DNA of 64,000 bases from Siphonodentalium dalli. Taxonomy: Eukaryota > Mollusca > Scaphopoda > Gadilida > Siphonodentaliidae. Positions 10,701-22,764 of the stretch are shown piece by piece. How positions within the stretch are numbered: the first letter of the stretch is position 1; each line of letters opens with the position of its first letter. The notes below the pieces were generated by a model. That model saw only the letters and a program-made list of their open reading frames with translations. It was not told the origin of the DNA and ran no database searches. Where the stretch lies: contig CP136069.1 of assembly GCA_032622095.1 (NCBI GenBank), positions 122,812,126 through 122,876,125 on the forward strand, in the 5' to 3' direction. The translations under genes and the position numbers were made by a program.

Positions 10701-12709
10701 TCATTCCCACTACCATGGCGCATGTCCATAAACTAGCACCGCGAGCATTGTTCTTCTCTGCTGGGAGATATTCGACGAGACAACTGCGGGGCGTCACACA
10801 GTTTGCTTCGGATAATGGTCAAGAAGTGTGGGTAGTCTGTACACTAGGGTCTTCTCCTTAGCAGATAGACATCTGTCCAAGGGAATGAGACAGCTAGCAA
10901 CCTTAGAAACACTGTCGAAGTTGTCCACATATGCCAATGCGTTCGCCGAGTTTGTGAGTTGACGAACCATCTATTGAGAAGTGACTAGCTAACTGGTTCG
11001 CCAGGTGTACATGTCGTTATCCCATGGGGTATGAGAAAACATACATAGAGATGACCTTCTGTAAACTAGACACCGGAAAATGAATTGTTTGAAACGTTAT
11101 GATTAGAGGGACCCTACTCCCAGGAAGTGGTGAATACTTTGTCGGTATGAGCGACCTAGATTTATCAGACAAAGAAATGGAAGCTGGTCCAGATAATTAT
11201 GGACGTGACGTGGCAAATCAGAATATGTTATCAGGTAATTGTTCTGATGTAACTATTCGGCGCACCTACGCTTACGGCCATTATCGGCGCTAAGTGGAGA
11301 CTGGATTTCGAAATGCCACATCGCGATATTAATTGTGGTGTTTCATCTTTCCAGAAGGATACGAGCTATGTTATGCGTTTTGATACCTTTAAGTTGAACT
11401 AGTAGATGGTTTATGTACAATTTCGTCCATACATACCGATATTATGACAAAAAGTTGAAATTAATATGTGAAAATATCTATTTCTTTTCAATTTCTAGCC
11501 GCCAATTTAGCAGCGATCTTGGCTGTGAGTATCAATTACCTAACCCTAATGAACACTTCATGTCACTATTCCATATCAGCATGTAATGGTGGGTAGAAAT
11601 CGCGAAACAATAACGCCCATCCTAAGAAAGTAAAGGAATGTAGGCGTGTTTTCAATTTCGGTCGCCATTTTGGCCGCCATCTTCGATTTATAAAACAATT
11701 TCTTGCATGAGATGTAAGGTAATTACTTCACCTCAGTATTTACAACTCAACTGTACGCATGGATGGAGTTGTCTCGACAATAATGCCCAATGATGTGAAT
11801 ATGAGGGAATTTCGGTGATTATTCAAAATCTGTCCGCCATTGTGGGCGCCATTTTGGATTTGGGGGACTTTTATTTGGATATGGTACAAGGAAAGTTCTT
11901 CGCCTAAGTGTTCCCAACTTACAATAGTAAGCAGGTGTGGAGTTGTCATGACAATAATGCTCACTGATGTTAAAATCAGCGATTTTCGGCGATTTTTTAT
12001 TTCTGGTGGCCATTTTGGCCGCCATCTTGGATTTAGGTAAATATTCCTCAACTCAGGTATAAGAGGAATCCTAGCTCGAGTACCTCCTGCAAATATATAT
12101 GCATGGGTGTTGTTATAATAGCAATAACATTCATTGATTCGAAACATAACATCGCGTTATTAACGGAGATTAGGCTTTGACCTATGATACCGGCATTTGG
12201 GAAAACGTGATATCGGACAAAAATATCCCGCAATGAATGCATATTATGGTCTCCTTGTGTTCGCCAATGACTCCTCTATATGATAAATGTATAACATGAC
12301 GCAAAAATTCTAACATTTTCCCACAGAGACTAACGAAAGGTGGTAACATGTCAGAAATATAGCATATTTTCACATTTCGGCGGCCATCTTGCCGCCATAT
12401 TGGATTCTGGTGTCGGATTTTTGGCTAATTTGTAAGGGTTGTATATTAGCAAACGAATCGAGCGGAAAACAAGACCGCATGTGCTATCATCTTTACTATA
12501 ATGGCGATCAAAGAGACCTGGTGCATTTAAAAAAAAATGGCCGCCATGATGGACGCCATCTTGTCTGGAGTCTCTGCGGCCACTTTTTTTTCTTGTTAAC
12601 AAGTGAACAAAATTAGAGGAGACCTTAACGAAGAAAATTAGTGGGGTGATGTTAAGTCCTGGTGGGGGGGGGGGGGGGGGTGCAGAGGTCGACCAATATC
12701 TCCTGGACT
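7713..12709. mobile_element. 5-kb inverted-repeat (foldback-like) element
   Basis: The left end AGTCCAGGAGATATTGG and right end CCAATATCTCCTGGACT are complementary. 7713-8838 pairs with 11585-12709 at roughly 95% or better by eye. The arms continue inward with clearly lower similarity, traced at 9069-9160/11235-11335, 9280-9350/11040-11110, 9530-9640/10890-11025 and 9700-9890/10650-10865. The arms carry about six copies of a GATGGCGGCC-type palindrome spaced near 170 bp (about 7857, 8022, 8390, 8562, 8738, 8893). The inner part has short broken frames on the minus strand that I do not recognise (for example VELNARAHQRNISLDVL near 10200). No transposase was identified. Confidence 0.85.
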
Positions 12710-12713
12710 ACTA

Positions 12714-13196
12714 TGGAAGCGTATTGGTGCCACATAAAAATAACAATTTGGGTCCCAGTATGTCCTAATTAGGAGATAGTAAGTCCTAATTAGGAGATAC
12801 TAAGTCCTAATTAGGAGATATTATCTCCTAATTAGGACTTAGTATCTCCTAATTAGGAGATATTATCTCCTAATTAGGATATATTATCTCCTAATTAGGA
12901 TATACTATCTCCTAATTAGGAGATACTAAATTAGGAGATACTAAGTCCTAATTAGGAGATACTAAGTCCTAATTAGGAGATACTATCTCCTAATTAGGAC
13001 TTACTATCTCCTAATTAGGAGTTACTATCTCCTAATTAGGACTTACTATCTCCTAATTAGGACTTACTATCTCCTAGTTAGGACATAGCTATCTCCTAAT
13101 TAGGAGTTACTATCTCCTAATTAGGACTTACGATCTCCTAATCAGGACATACTGGGACCCAAATTTTTATTTTTATGTGGCACCAATACGCTTCCA
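12714..13196. mobile_element. TA-flanked element with TCCTAATTAGGA array core
   Basis: The terminal inverted repeats begin TGGAAGCGTATTGGTGCCAC and extend about 50 bases on each side, through GGGTCCCAGTATG. TA dinucleotides flank both ends (12712-12713 and 13197-13198), as expected for a Tc1/mariner-type MITE. The core (about 12765-13145) is a tandem array of roughly 19 units around TCCTAATTAGGA with spacers such as GATACTAAG. No coding capacity. Confidence 0.85.
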
Positions 13197-13584
13197 TAAA
13201 ACCCGGATGTAGGTAGAAAAATTAAACTTGTTAAATATAAAGGGTGTTTAATGGTACACTATTCATTATATGGTTCGAATAAAGAGCGTTTGCTTCACTT
13301 ATATGCGAAACAAAGAAAACAGCTAAAAGTCGCTCTGACAACGGTAAGATTGTACCGAGTATGAGATGTGTATATCAGTATTTGGTGTCACTATCGGCCA
13401 CTACAATATACAACAGTCTTGGGGTTCAAATGCGCCATGTCCGTTCAAAAGTCAAATATCTATATTAAAATGAGAAATCAGTCACCACCACATAAGGTAC
13501 AATAACTGAACGGTTGTATTCAATCGTGTAACACATTCACGGTGTACTTATGCCCATGCACACAGGGTCGATAGGGGACGTGGC

Positions 13585-15045
13585 GAGAGGGTGGGGGTGG
13601 GGTAGAGTTCTCTATTCCGCAGGTTCATTATTCCGAAGGTTCGCTATTCCGAAGGTTCATTAATCCGAAGGTTCCCTATTCCGAAGGTTCATTATTCCGA
13701 AGGTTCGCTATTCCGAAGGTTCGCTATTCCGAAGGTTCGCTATTCCGACGTTATCTATTCTGGGCGTACTTAACCAGAAATGAATCAAAATTTGCAACCC
13801 CCCCCCCCCCATAAAAACCACACGAGGAATGAAAAATACTTTCGCTAGTATTCACATATAGTACAATAATAGACCCCATTCTAATTCCCAAATTGTCCCA
13901 GATGTCGGTTATTAATAGCAAGAAGACAGTATCAGTTTATCGTTTATTATGGAAATTTGAAAACACGATGACTGCGTGACTGAAATAAACTACATGAAAG
14001 AGATACAGTATGTCCGAACTTGCAATCTGTACTTGAAAGAAACATCAACATTAAAGGTCCAGGCCTTTCGAACCCCCAAATCACATATCTATAATATAAG
14101 TCATATTACACATCATTTGAAATAGGAAGCTCTCATTGTATTATCAACTTATCCGGTGTAATACACTGTAAAAATGTGTTTTTTTGTGAGTTACCGACGT
14201 GTTTTTGTGCTTAAGTTTCATCTGGTTTTGTTGCTCAAAGTGTATTATTTTCAATGGAGGGTAATAACTATATTTTAAAGATAGAGTTATTCCCCTTTCA
14301 TTGAAAATACATTTTTAGTTTGAATTCTGTTGCGTTCTGGGGGCCATAACGGGAGAATCTTGGGAATTATTTCAGCTGTTTTCTATTTCTCATTGGGCAT
14401 CTTCCGAGACACAGACGTTTCAAATGGTGATGAATTACAGTATTTTAATCATATGTTATGGCATAGATTGTTATTAAAACCGTATATCAAGGCACTATCA
14501 AAAATAATAGGTGAATCGGAAATTAAGTGGGCATTAAAGTCAATACAAAGTCACAATTGCAGTTACGTTCATCTCATATCCGTCTATTAGCGACATTCTG
14601 CTATGCAGTATGTTATGGCGCTCCAGTTTTCATTGAGCGTTATAACCCCACTGTTATAATCCGCCTTTAGCTGGCGTATTCTTATTATTGAGATATAACG
14701 TCATACGCAATGACATTAAATCGTATGGAACATAGCAATTATGTGGTCTGCTTGATGTGAATATGTATTGACGAATAACGTGATACGTAATGACATTAAA
14801 TCCCAAGGAAACCCGCGAAAACAAACAAAATCACATTTATTGTTTTATTGTTTTAAGTTATTTCTTTCATAAAAGGAGTTTTCGTGATAAAGAACCCTCT
14901 CAATACTTTAGAATATAGAATTAACCTATAAAATAACAAAAACCTTCGGAATAGCGAACCTTCGGAATAGTGAACCTTCGGAATAGTGAACCTTCGGAAT
15001 AGAGAACCTTCGGAATAGAGACATGTTCCCGGGGGGGGGGGTGTC
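13585..15045. mobile_element. Element or pair bounded by TTCCGAAGGTTCGCTA arrays
   Basis: A plus-orientation array of about 15-16-bp units (ATTCCGAAGGTTCGCT) fills 13612-13765, and the reverse-complement array fills 14938-15020. Both lie next to GGGGTG/CACCCC-type flanks, so the arrays look like the ends of one inverted-repeat element. The interior holds an unrecognised 86-codon frame (14330-14590) and a hairpin at 14241-14319. Confidence 0.55.
14241..14319. repeat. Small inverted repeat
   Basis: GTATTATTTTCAATGGAGGG and CCCTTTCATTGAAAATAC pair, and continue inward through GTAATAACT and AGTTATTC. Stem of about 30 bases with a short AT-rich loop. Confidence 0.7.
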
Positions 15046-15480
15046 TCACCCCAACTTTTGTCAACAGTTGGATATTGCATATACCTAACACACCAAAACA
15101 TACGTTGAAATTATTCTCTCATTCAGTTTGATTTTCCAAAAATGTATTAGTGGGGATTTTTTTTTTATAGGTTTAGACCAACATTTGCAAATATTCCTAC
15201 TTTTGGTAGAAAAACATTCGGGCTATATGGCCAACAGTAGGTTGGAAATATCCAACAAATGTAAAGCTTGAGGAAAGTCTATAATATATTTTCATGTTCA
15301 GATTTCAAAACGTTCTCACACCAGACCGAACCATGGTCGACCCGGTATGCCCTGGTCTAACCACATTCAGTGGCTCGTCAATACTGATAATTAATTTGTG
15401 AAAAACAAACCAGGGCGTGAATTTTCCTGGTGTTAGACCACTAGATGTTATAATTTTGCAATTTCCAGGTTCATATCTAC
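15040..15480. repeat. Dispersed TTGGAAAT/CCAAC repeat family fragment
   Basis: Carries the words CCCCAACTTTTGTCAACAG, CAACATTTGCAAATATTCC and GGTTGGAAATATCCAAC. Similar mixtures occur around 1175-1290, 34720-34990, 45020-45740, 48570-48880 and 49530-49760. Boundaries are unclear and the family is not identified. Confidence 0.45.
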
Positions 15481-16982
15481 AAAACTGTCCTCGTGCTGCA
15501 TGGTCGGCAAGGTGGAGCCCCCCCCCCCCCCCCCCCCATCACAGGACTTCTGCAACAAGACTACTGATCCATTTAGAACAGTCCACAATAATATTCAGGA
15601 CAGTGAAGGATCAGTTGGGGGGAATCAGAGCCCAACGGGATGCACAATATGAATTACGCACCAAACCTCTGTTTGGTGTGGTTTAAGGGGGTGTATAGTT
15701 GGGAATTTGAAGGTGGACACACCTTCTCAACGCGGAGACCCCCTATAATTACGTCCCTGTGTCGAGACTGCGTATAGCACCGTCAACTCACTCTCTTAAT
15801 CATAACATGTCATTACTTGAGTGAAGACAGTTGTCAGTAAACAAATCGGCGTTCCATAGTTATCTTAGTGTTAGAAGCCGCCTCGATACTTTGAACATAA
15901 AACATGGCTTAAATGACAAATGTATCAATGAGATTTGGCAATGAAATCGTGCAATAAATAGATTAATGCATAGCTGACTGTTATTTCGTAGAACTAATGT
16001 ACTTTTGAGTGAGAAAACTTTAGTGAAAGACTACCAGTCAATGGGATACATCTATACCGTTCCAAATCCCTATCGCTTTATGTGCTGCATTCAAAGTACG
16101 CAAATGACCGTGACGATTTTCACCGATCTACCTGGATCTACCGGTACCCGTACCCGTCCGACGGGTATCGCAAACTCGCTATTGACGGGATTCCCTCCAT
16201 TTCATTGGAGAGTGGCGCAGAGTACGCGCGACTTCATTGGTTAATGACGTAGCCGATCACTTCGCAGATCAAAGGTCAATGACATGTTGATAATTTTCCC
16301 ACGCATTGTTAAACACAACTATTGTTGTAAACCTGAATACAGATGATATATCCATAATTCAGACTTAATTCAGTATACTCATCGCAATATAGGAGCCATC
16401 ATCTTCGAGTTTTATCAGTCAACGACATTCATGACTGATTATTCTTTCGCATCTTGTTGTATGTATAACTATTTCTAAATACTACGATTTTTACAAACAT
16501 TTACCGCGCCAGGAATGCACTCAATAGTTGTAAACGGTTTATTACGTCATGTTGGGAATGCAGTGTCGTAGAAATGAAATATAATCGAGAGATCAAGAGA
16601 TGTACACCCGATAGGATTTTCGTCGTCTTTTCAAAGAGTATATATAGTGCAGAGAATGGTATGTATGAGCTTATTTCATGTATGTGGTTGTCAAAAGTCT
16701 AATGGCAAAACGGAGCAGTGGGAATCATGGGATGTTGTTGAGATAAATCGAATAGAACACACAGGAAGAATCTGCACGAACTTTTGTTTTGTCTATTTAT
16801 AGTTCCGGAAGTATTCGAATACATATCTCCATTGCTGAACGTCGTGTACCCAGTACATATACATGTATACGTGCGTTGTACAATTTAACCGGATATGCCA
16901 TCAACGTGTATATAAAACATGTAATCAGCACAACGATCAGTTGGAAGACTTAAAACATTAGTAACTTCGTTAATGTGCTTAC

Positions 16983-17132
16983 TTTCTGTGAGCGTGAAAT
17001 GATGCGTATGTGAAATTTTTGCCCTGGTACTCTCCGAAGAACTTGCTCTCCCCTAACCGTACATGATATATCTCGTTCCCCGAATGTCGGCCGTATAGCT
17101 GCTGCCATTCCTCAACCGAAGACTGCCCTTCC
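16983..17132 (-). CDS. KCNT (slo-2): Slo2 exon 10: RCK1
   Basis: 150 bases, phase 2 at both ends. It encodes [20 protein letters not shown], followed by [15 protein letters not shown] and [15 protein letters not shown]1 has EWQ/QWQRMYGRCSGNEVYHI and SFTYAAFHAHKK. Acceptor TGTTTTCAG, donor GTAAGC. It joins in frame with exon 11 (AA|A, lysine, before YGVSLVG). Confidence 0.96.
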
Positions 17133-19552
17133 CTGAAAACATAGAGTGTTTATCGTTCATAAAACTACGCATGAAATATCTAGTTGGTAACAAGTTCACT
17201 GGACATTTTGCGCCAACATGTATATACCAGGCTAATAAAACATGAACAATATAGTTTCAATCAATGCCGCCAATTCGTACTCTGTCACAAAAATAAATCA
17301 TATAAACACCATGCGAATGCTTTGACCACATGCGAATTTTACGAACGTCAATTAGGGACGTTGTTTATCATTCGCATTAATGGGCAAGGAAACAGTTTAC
17401 TCTCTTTAATGTAGCAGATACTTTGAATTTCAGGTCACCCAACGCACAACGGATTAAATCCAAATTCGTGTAAAGCTTCTCTTTTTGAACATAAAACCTC
17501 CCATTAACGGATACCTCAAGTGTTATTATTATTTGGCTTCGGGGGTAAAAAAAATGTTTGATTGAGTCGATGTACCCACCCATCGAAGCTCAGATTTGTC
17601 AGATATCGATTTTTCACAACCTGTATTAATCGGTGGCCTAACAATTAATCGATGTATACATATTATGTACTTGAGCGTACATGTATATGCAAAATGTTTT
17701 ATTATGCCTTAGCCATAAATCAATATCTAACACACGCGCATTAGTAAGTTAGCAAACAAATAGTATTAGTTACATGATGATGTTGATGAAGATTATGATA
17801 ATGGCGATGAAGATGATATATTTGTGGTTATGGTAGTATATACACTAATTTACATTGTTGGATCCCCGGTATGTCATCTATCTTCTAATTCACACATGTG
17901 TTTATTCGTGTACAGCTGGTTCGCAAATTATTGCAGCGCCTAAATCGGATAACATTTCAGTACTTTTCAATTAGCATCTATACATGCATAATATAATTTC
18001 TCGTGTCTAAATGGCGCAGACTACTTTGCCATTGAACGACTTCAGTCAATCTATCTGCCAGTTCATCAATCAGAATGACGATGACCGCGGTTGGTTGCCT
18101 TTGATTGACTGTGTTTGATTGGGCAGATCACTTGGCTACTACAATAGAATCAGGGTTGTCAATAGGTACTGGTACCGGTACCGGAACCGGCGGTAATCAG
18201 GAATTAAATTGGTACCAGTTCTGATGTCGAGTACCGACGGCTCTCGGTACTGATTATTGATTTCTATTAATATATATCTTAACAAATATAAAGGGTTAAT
18301 TAAGCAGCTCAACATCGCGCCAAACAAAACTGCGATTGGTCATCGTGATATCATTAGCACATTCAAACATCAAAGGCACCGTATGCCGCACTATGACAAC
18401 TTGTCACTAAATTGACAGAATGCATGCATTGTGTAGGCGCTTGTGATAACTGCATTTCTTGGCCGCCGGATGCAATTATGCACGTGCCGTTTCGCTGTAT
18501 AAATGTATGACACATGCATCATTTGAGAGGAGTCTGTTGGGCTGCTTGGGCACCGACAAGTTCACAAGCGCAAAAGTGCCAATTTACCAAACACCCAAAT
18601 TACCATCGATGGATATATATGATGACATGGATGTTGACACTGTAGAACTCGAATGACGGGATATTTGTGACTTGTGAGTCGTGACATGGAGGCATGGGCA
18701 ACCAGGGCAGAGTTACCAGAGTATTACGACGTAATGATGCTTATGATCACATGGGTGACATCTATTGAGTTTTATTTTCCCTTGTTTTAACTTTTATTGT
18801 GCTATAAAGTTAATGTCACAGACACAGAGAGTATTTGACTATTTTCTCTCTAAATCTATTTCAAATTTTCGAACTAGCCAACTACAACTATGCTTACTGG
18901 AGACGACTTTGGTTTCATTGGGTGACATCATTTATGAAATTACAACATGCGAGTAATATGGCCGATTAGTGAGTTCTCTAATTAATTTCCACACAAATAA
19001 AGTGGTGTACCGTGTATCCAGATAAGTCTACAATGTTAGCCGACCCAGTAGTCAAACATACATGTCTACATTCGTTCCACTCTGTATTCCGTCTTTTAAA
19101 ATATCCTCCCTTTGCGACTTGCCGAAAACCGCCGCAGACAACAACTTAATAGTAAATGTTGTTGAGATTTTCATTTTCGTTCTTTGACTAAACCTTGATC
19201 TTAACGAATAATTGATGATGGAACCTCACGAAACAAAAGTTATTTGCTGTATAAAAGTCCACTCAATGAGTACCGATACCGACCCGGTTTGCGGTACTGA
19301 ACATCAGTACGGAACCGGTACCGAAAGTTGTGGTACCGTCGGTACTTTGACAACCCTGAATAGAATGTCTTGTTCTCTCACACGCAAGTTTCGTTTTTGT
19401 CTTCAGACATGTCTCTACCTGTAAATCCACATGTGCGTGTTATCACGACAGGCAAGTAAATTTGTATTATGTCAAGCCATATGGCATGTTTATCTACGGA
19501 GACACATTGACATTTTTTAGGCAAATATAAATTATAGAAGGAGATAACTTAC
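17133..19552. other. Intron 9
   Basis: No second gene recognised. It contains a half-copy of the MITE family seen at 43371-43837 (17400-17640, sharing GGCTTCGGGGGT and GAAGCTCAGA words), GATGAT-rich sequence at 17775-17820 and the hAT-like element at 18151-19358. Confidence 0.65.
18151..19358. mobile_element. Non-autonomous hAT-like element with 8-bp target duplication
   Basis: Starts CAGGGTTGTCAA and ends TTGACAACCCTG, a classic hAT-type terminus. It is flanked by perfect 8-bp direct repeats AATAGAAT (18143-18150 and 19359-19366). Both subterminal zones are rich in GTACCGG words, roughly inverted to each other. No transposase frame is present in 1.2 kb; the 65-codon frame at 18459-18656 is unrecognised. 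Confidence 0.92.
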
Positions 19553-19661
19553 TGTCCTCGAGAGGTGTGCAGCAACAATGTAATCAGGGTAGATGAACCC
19601 GGAATGAGACAATTATTGGCAAGTAAGGCGTATTTGAACTCATCTTCGCAGACCACATGTT
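19553..19661 (-). CDS. KCNT (slo-2): Slo2 exon 9: RCK1
   Basis: 109 bases, phase 1 in, phase 2 out. It encodes [18 protein letters not shown], then [16 protein letters not shown], aligning with KCNT1 DHVVCEEECKYAMLALNC and STLITLLVHTSRGQ. Acceptor TACTTTCAG, donor GTAAGT. Confidence 0.97.
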
Positions 19662-20007
19662 CTGAAAGTAAATATATGCACGGTATGTAAATAACTGTAT
19701 GTTTCAGAGCTTGACATTCATTGGCAAGGCATTACTATCCAATGTTCTTGTACAAATAATGTATTTGTGTTGGGTTTAAGTTAACCCGTTCATGACGGGA
19801 GCTTACTGATCTTTTGCGAAAACCCTGTGCCAATGCATTCTCGTATATGTGAAAATCGACTATAGGTAGCCTCGCACATATAAGAGAATGTATTAGCCTA
19901 ACAAATTTAATATTATTTTGTATAATGGCTACAAAATGTAAGAAAAATTTAAAAAAAATAATGATAAAAAAATGTTAAAGAATGTTAGAAATAATGATAA
20001 AAAATTG

Positions 20008-20405
20008 TTAACCCTTTACCCAACAAACCGGCCAAAACCGGCCAAATAAAGCTTCAACAGCCTAAAATATCTTCGGTCTGTCTCAATAAAACCATACAAA
20101 TATGGATATCATTGGAACCGGCTCCTTGACCACATTGTGATAGTTACAGTTATACCCTGTGCCAATGCATTCTCTTATATATGCGAGTCGACCATAGGTC
20201 GCCTCGCATATATAAGAGAATGCATTGGCCTAAAAAAATCTTTTTTTAACACTTTTTACCATTTTTCTTACATTCTTTAACAATTTTATAATTTTTAATG
20301 TGTTAAGCCAATGCATTCTCTTATATATGCGAGGCGACCTATGGTCGACTCGCATATATAAGAGAATGCATTGGCACAGGGCCGTTCTGTTGGGTAAAGG
20401 GTTAA
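20008..20405. mobile_element. MITE with nested palindromes
   Basis: Ends TTAACCCTTTACCCAAC (20008) and GTTGGGTAAAGGGTTAA (to 20405). Inside, two blocks (about 20160-20230 and 20307-20378) are inverted copies of each other, and each is itself a hairpin of CCAATGCATTCTCTTATA and its complement around a GTCGACCATAGGTCG centre. The spacer is AT-rich. Confidence 0.85.
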
Positions 20406-20497
20406 AGAGTATAAGAACAAATTATAAAAGTTCTTATAGAATGTCAGAAATTTTTGTTTTTAAATGATAAAACCACGGAACGAGGCTGTGTGGATAC

Positions 20498-20660
20498 AAT
20501 ATGACCGCGAGTTAGTGATTAAACTTATTATGCATATATGGAGCGTTTGAATATTCACGACTTCGATATATGGAAATGCTACTCCAGATGTGGATGGATG
20601 GATCCAATATGACTGCGAGTTTGTAATTAAACTTATTATGCAATTTTGGCTCGAGGTTCT
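20498..20660. repeat. Tandem duplication, two units of about 100 bp
   Basis: Two copies of CAATATGACYGCGAGTTWGT followed by ATTAAACTTATTATGCA, at about 20498 and 20605. Diverged by a few percent. Confidence 0.7.
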
Positions 20661-21114
20661 GGGCGGTTCGAAGAATGGAATTGTACTTAGTAACATACAG
20701 TCGCATCTCAACAGGCTCTCGACTGGTTTCGGGCACACATGGATCCTATATGAACTGTTATTGAAATCCACGAAACACTGATTACGCCGTGCAGATCGAG
20801 GCGCTAATACACCATTCATTGGGGAGCGTCATGCACTACACTTCGGATTCAATTTCGTGCCCATTCAAAATCAATCATGTGCACAATTGCTGTGGATTAT
20901 TCTATAAGTCTCCCAGGATTCATTTGCCATCAGCAACAATAATGAGAGATCGAGGAAAAACGGCTGCGATATTTGATCGTGACGAACATAATGAAATCAC
21001 GAACAATGTGAACGCGTCGGGACTGAAAACATGATCATTAGAGAGTTCGCTCCGAGGTCAATTCTCGGGTGATATGCACTTTGGAATCTGTACTGAAATC
21101 CGCATAACTTTATA

Positions 21115-21430
21115 GTTGATTGATTGATTGATTGATTTGGGATTAATGTCGCTTTCAGCATCTAAGGCCATATCAGGATTCACGACATTGCTGGTTTTAG
21201 GGTGGAGGAAATCCGCACACTAACGGCTAATCTAACAGTGATTAGCTGATAAACTCGTCGACCATGTGCGCCAATCCACCGGCCATCGGCGATCAACTGG
21301 CAACTCCACCAGATAACAATTTCGAATTACAAATTCCACGATGGAAACATGTGGGTTTGAACATCTCGTCGTCAGCGCTGGAGGACAAGGCAAGACAAGT
21401 TGTACCCCTAACCGACAGTGCCATGGCACC
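21115..21430. repeat. Possible SINE-like repeat after (TTGA)n
   Basis: A TTGATTGATTGATTGATT tract is followed by GGGATTAATGTCGCTTTCAG, a layout I associate with dispersed repeats in molluscan genomes. No second copy in the window, so the assignment is weak. Confidence 0.3.
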
Positions 21431-22655
21431 GATCCCCCCGATTACATATAGTCACACAGAATAAACCGCAAACATAATATGCCCTCTTATTTACATTTTC
21501 TACTTCTGACGATTTGTGCCTGAAATTTATGTTGTGTCGACATGATAAATCAAACATAACTGACGGCGGTAACATCAACTCAATTTATAAAGGTAACCCG
21601 AATGGCTTGTTAATTTTGCTTGAATGCATGGCATGCACATTCGATTATATGTTATTTTATATACATATTATTTCAGGTAAACATAAACGGCGAAATGTTC
21701 GAAACTTGTGTATATTATACACATGTGCATATCAACCAGATAAACTCATACAATACACAGAGGTGACATTGCATGCGCATCGTTCCATTGTTTGTGAACC
21801 CATGTTTGGTTGCGATCTACTGGACGTGGTTGTTTGATAGGATAATCATTTTCTAACATGAGGTATTGCATGTAGATAGCTCTGAGATTATCGGTTTCCA
21901 TTGTTGGTTCGATGTTGGTGTTGATTCCACATTGTACGAGGATTGGTCGATGACTGAAATAGACAATCCTTTTTATTTTGGATTTTGAACTTTAGTTTTC
22001 GCTGTCGGGCGTCGGCATTTTGATTTATGACACAGTTACATAGACCTTATATACATAGTCAATAAAAACACCATGCATTCTAATTACACGACTATGGCAT
22101 GCAGTCCTGAACGACGATGATTGTTTTATCAAATAATACGGACGTGTGGTTTGGCTCTCGTATATATGTTTGATTGTTAATCGTTGCATATATAATAAGT
22201 GGACATTTATAAGGAAATAGTTTAATATTGAGCCCATCCAGGACGTTAACCCTTCCTATACTAAACGGATCCTCACATTCAGACAAAAAGTGTACATCGG
22301 AATGGTCTATTATTGATTTGGAGGGATGTAAGGGTGATAAAAGCAGACGACAGATAAATAAATCTGAGTCTCATTTATTGAGGGAAATGTTAGATAATAA
22401 ATACAATAATAAATACAACAAACGACTGAATATTTCCTATGGGGTAACTACTCACAAATGATATTTTAGTATAGAAAGGCTTAAAATCCCGAGTTGTGCG
22501 AATACTATTGAGTGGCAAACATTATATATTATTCCCAGAGTCCGGACATTCTCGACACCAGTCCTGTACTCCATTGCCTATGCACGGAGTCTGCGGAATA
22601 TGCCAACACCCCGTATACATGTATCAATGGGACGGAATAATTAGACACTTCTCAC

Positions 22656-22764
22656 CTGCGAATTTGACGTGGAATTTATTTTCTGGTTTGAATATCTGGA
22701 CATATAATGGACATGATGGAGCGAAGTCTTTTACGGCCCATGAACGTAATATCGTGTGCTGGTC
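22656..22764 (-). CDS. KCNT (slo-2): Slo2 exon 8: RCK1
   Basis: 109 bases, phase 0 in, phase 1 out. It encodes [20 protein letters not shown] and [11 protein letters not shown], almost identical to KCNT1 ([30 protein letters not shown]). A run of T precedes the TTGCAG acceptor; donor GTGAGA. Confidence 0.97.

Larger units (their letters stand above)
6745..16982. other. Intron 10 (10.2 kb), packed with inverted-repeat elements
   Basis: Order: purine-rich GAGAGA tract (6790-6960), short hairpin of GGTACCGG words (7053-7137), 5-kb inverted repeat (7713-12709), TA-flanked palindrome element (12714-13196), TTCCGAAGG tandem arrays facing each other (13612-15025), C homopolymer (about 15519-15537) and a fragment of the TTGGAAAT family (15040-15270). 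No exon or other gene was recognised. Confidence 0.7.
19662..22655. other. Intron 8
   Basis: Contains part of a MITE (19781-19905), a complete MITE with nested palindromes (20008-20405), a tandem pair of about 100-bp units (20498-20660), and a TTGATTGATTGATT tract leading into a possible SINE-like stretch (21115-21430). 21480-22650 shows nothing I can identify. Confidence 0.65.

Noticed and set aside
9594-10860. Minus and plus frames inside the 5-kb palindrome as a transposase
   Set aside because: Short, frame-broken and mirrored between arms; no DDE, YR or Rep motif could be pointed to.
8272-12147. Paired 135-codon frames at 8272-8679 (+) and 11740-12147 (-)
   Set aside because: They are mirror copies created by the inverted-repeat arms, with no recognisable domain; six differences only reflect arm divergence.
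12765-13145. CRISPR array
   Set aside because: Units are contiguous palindromes without unique spacers, in an animal-type intron, and lie inside a TA-flanked element.
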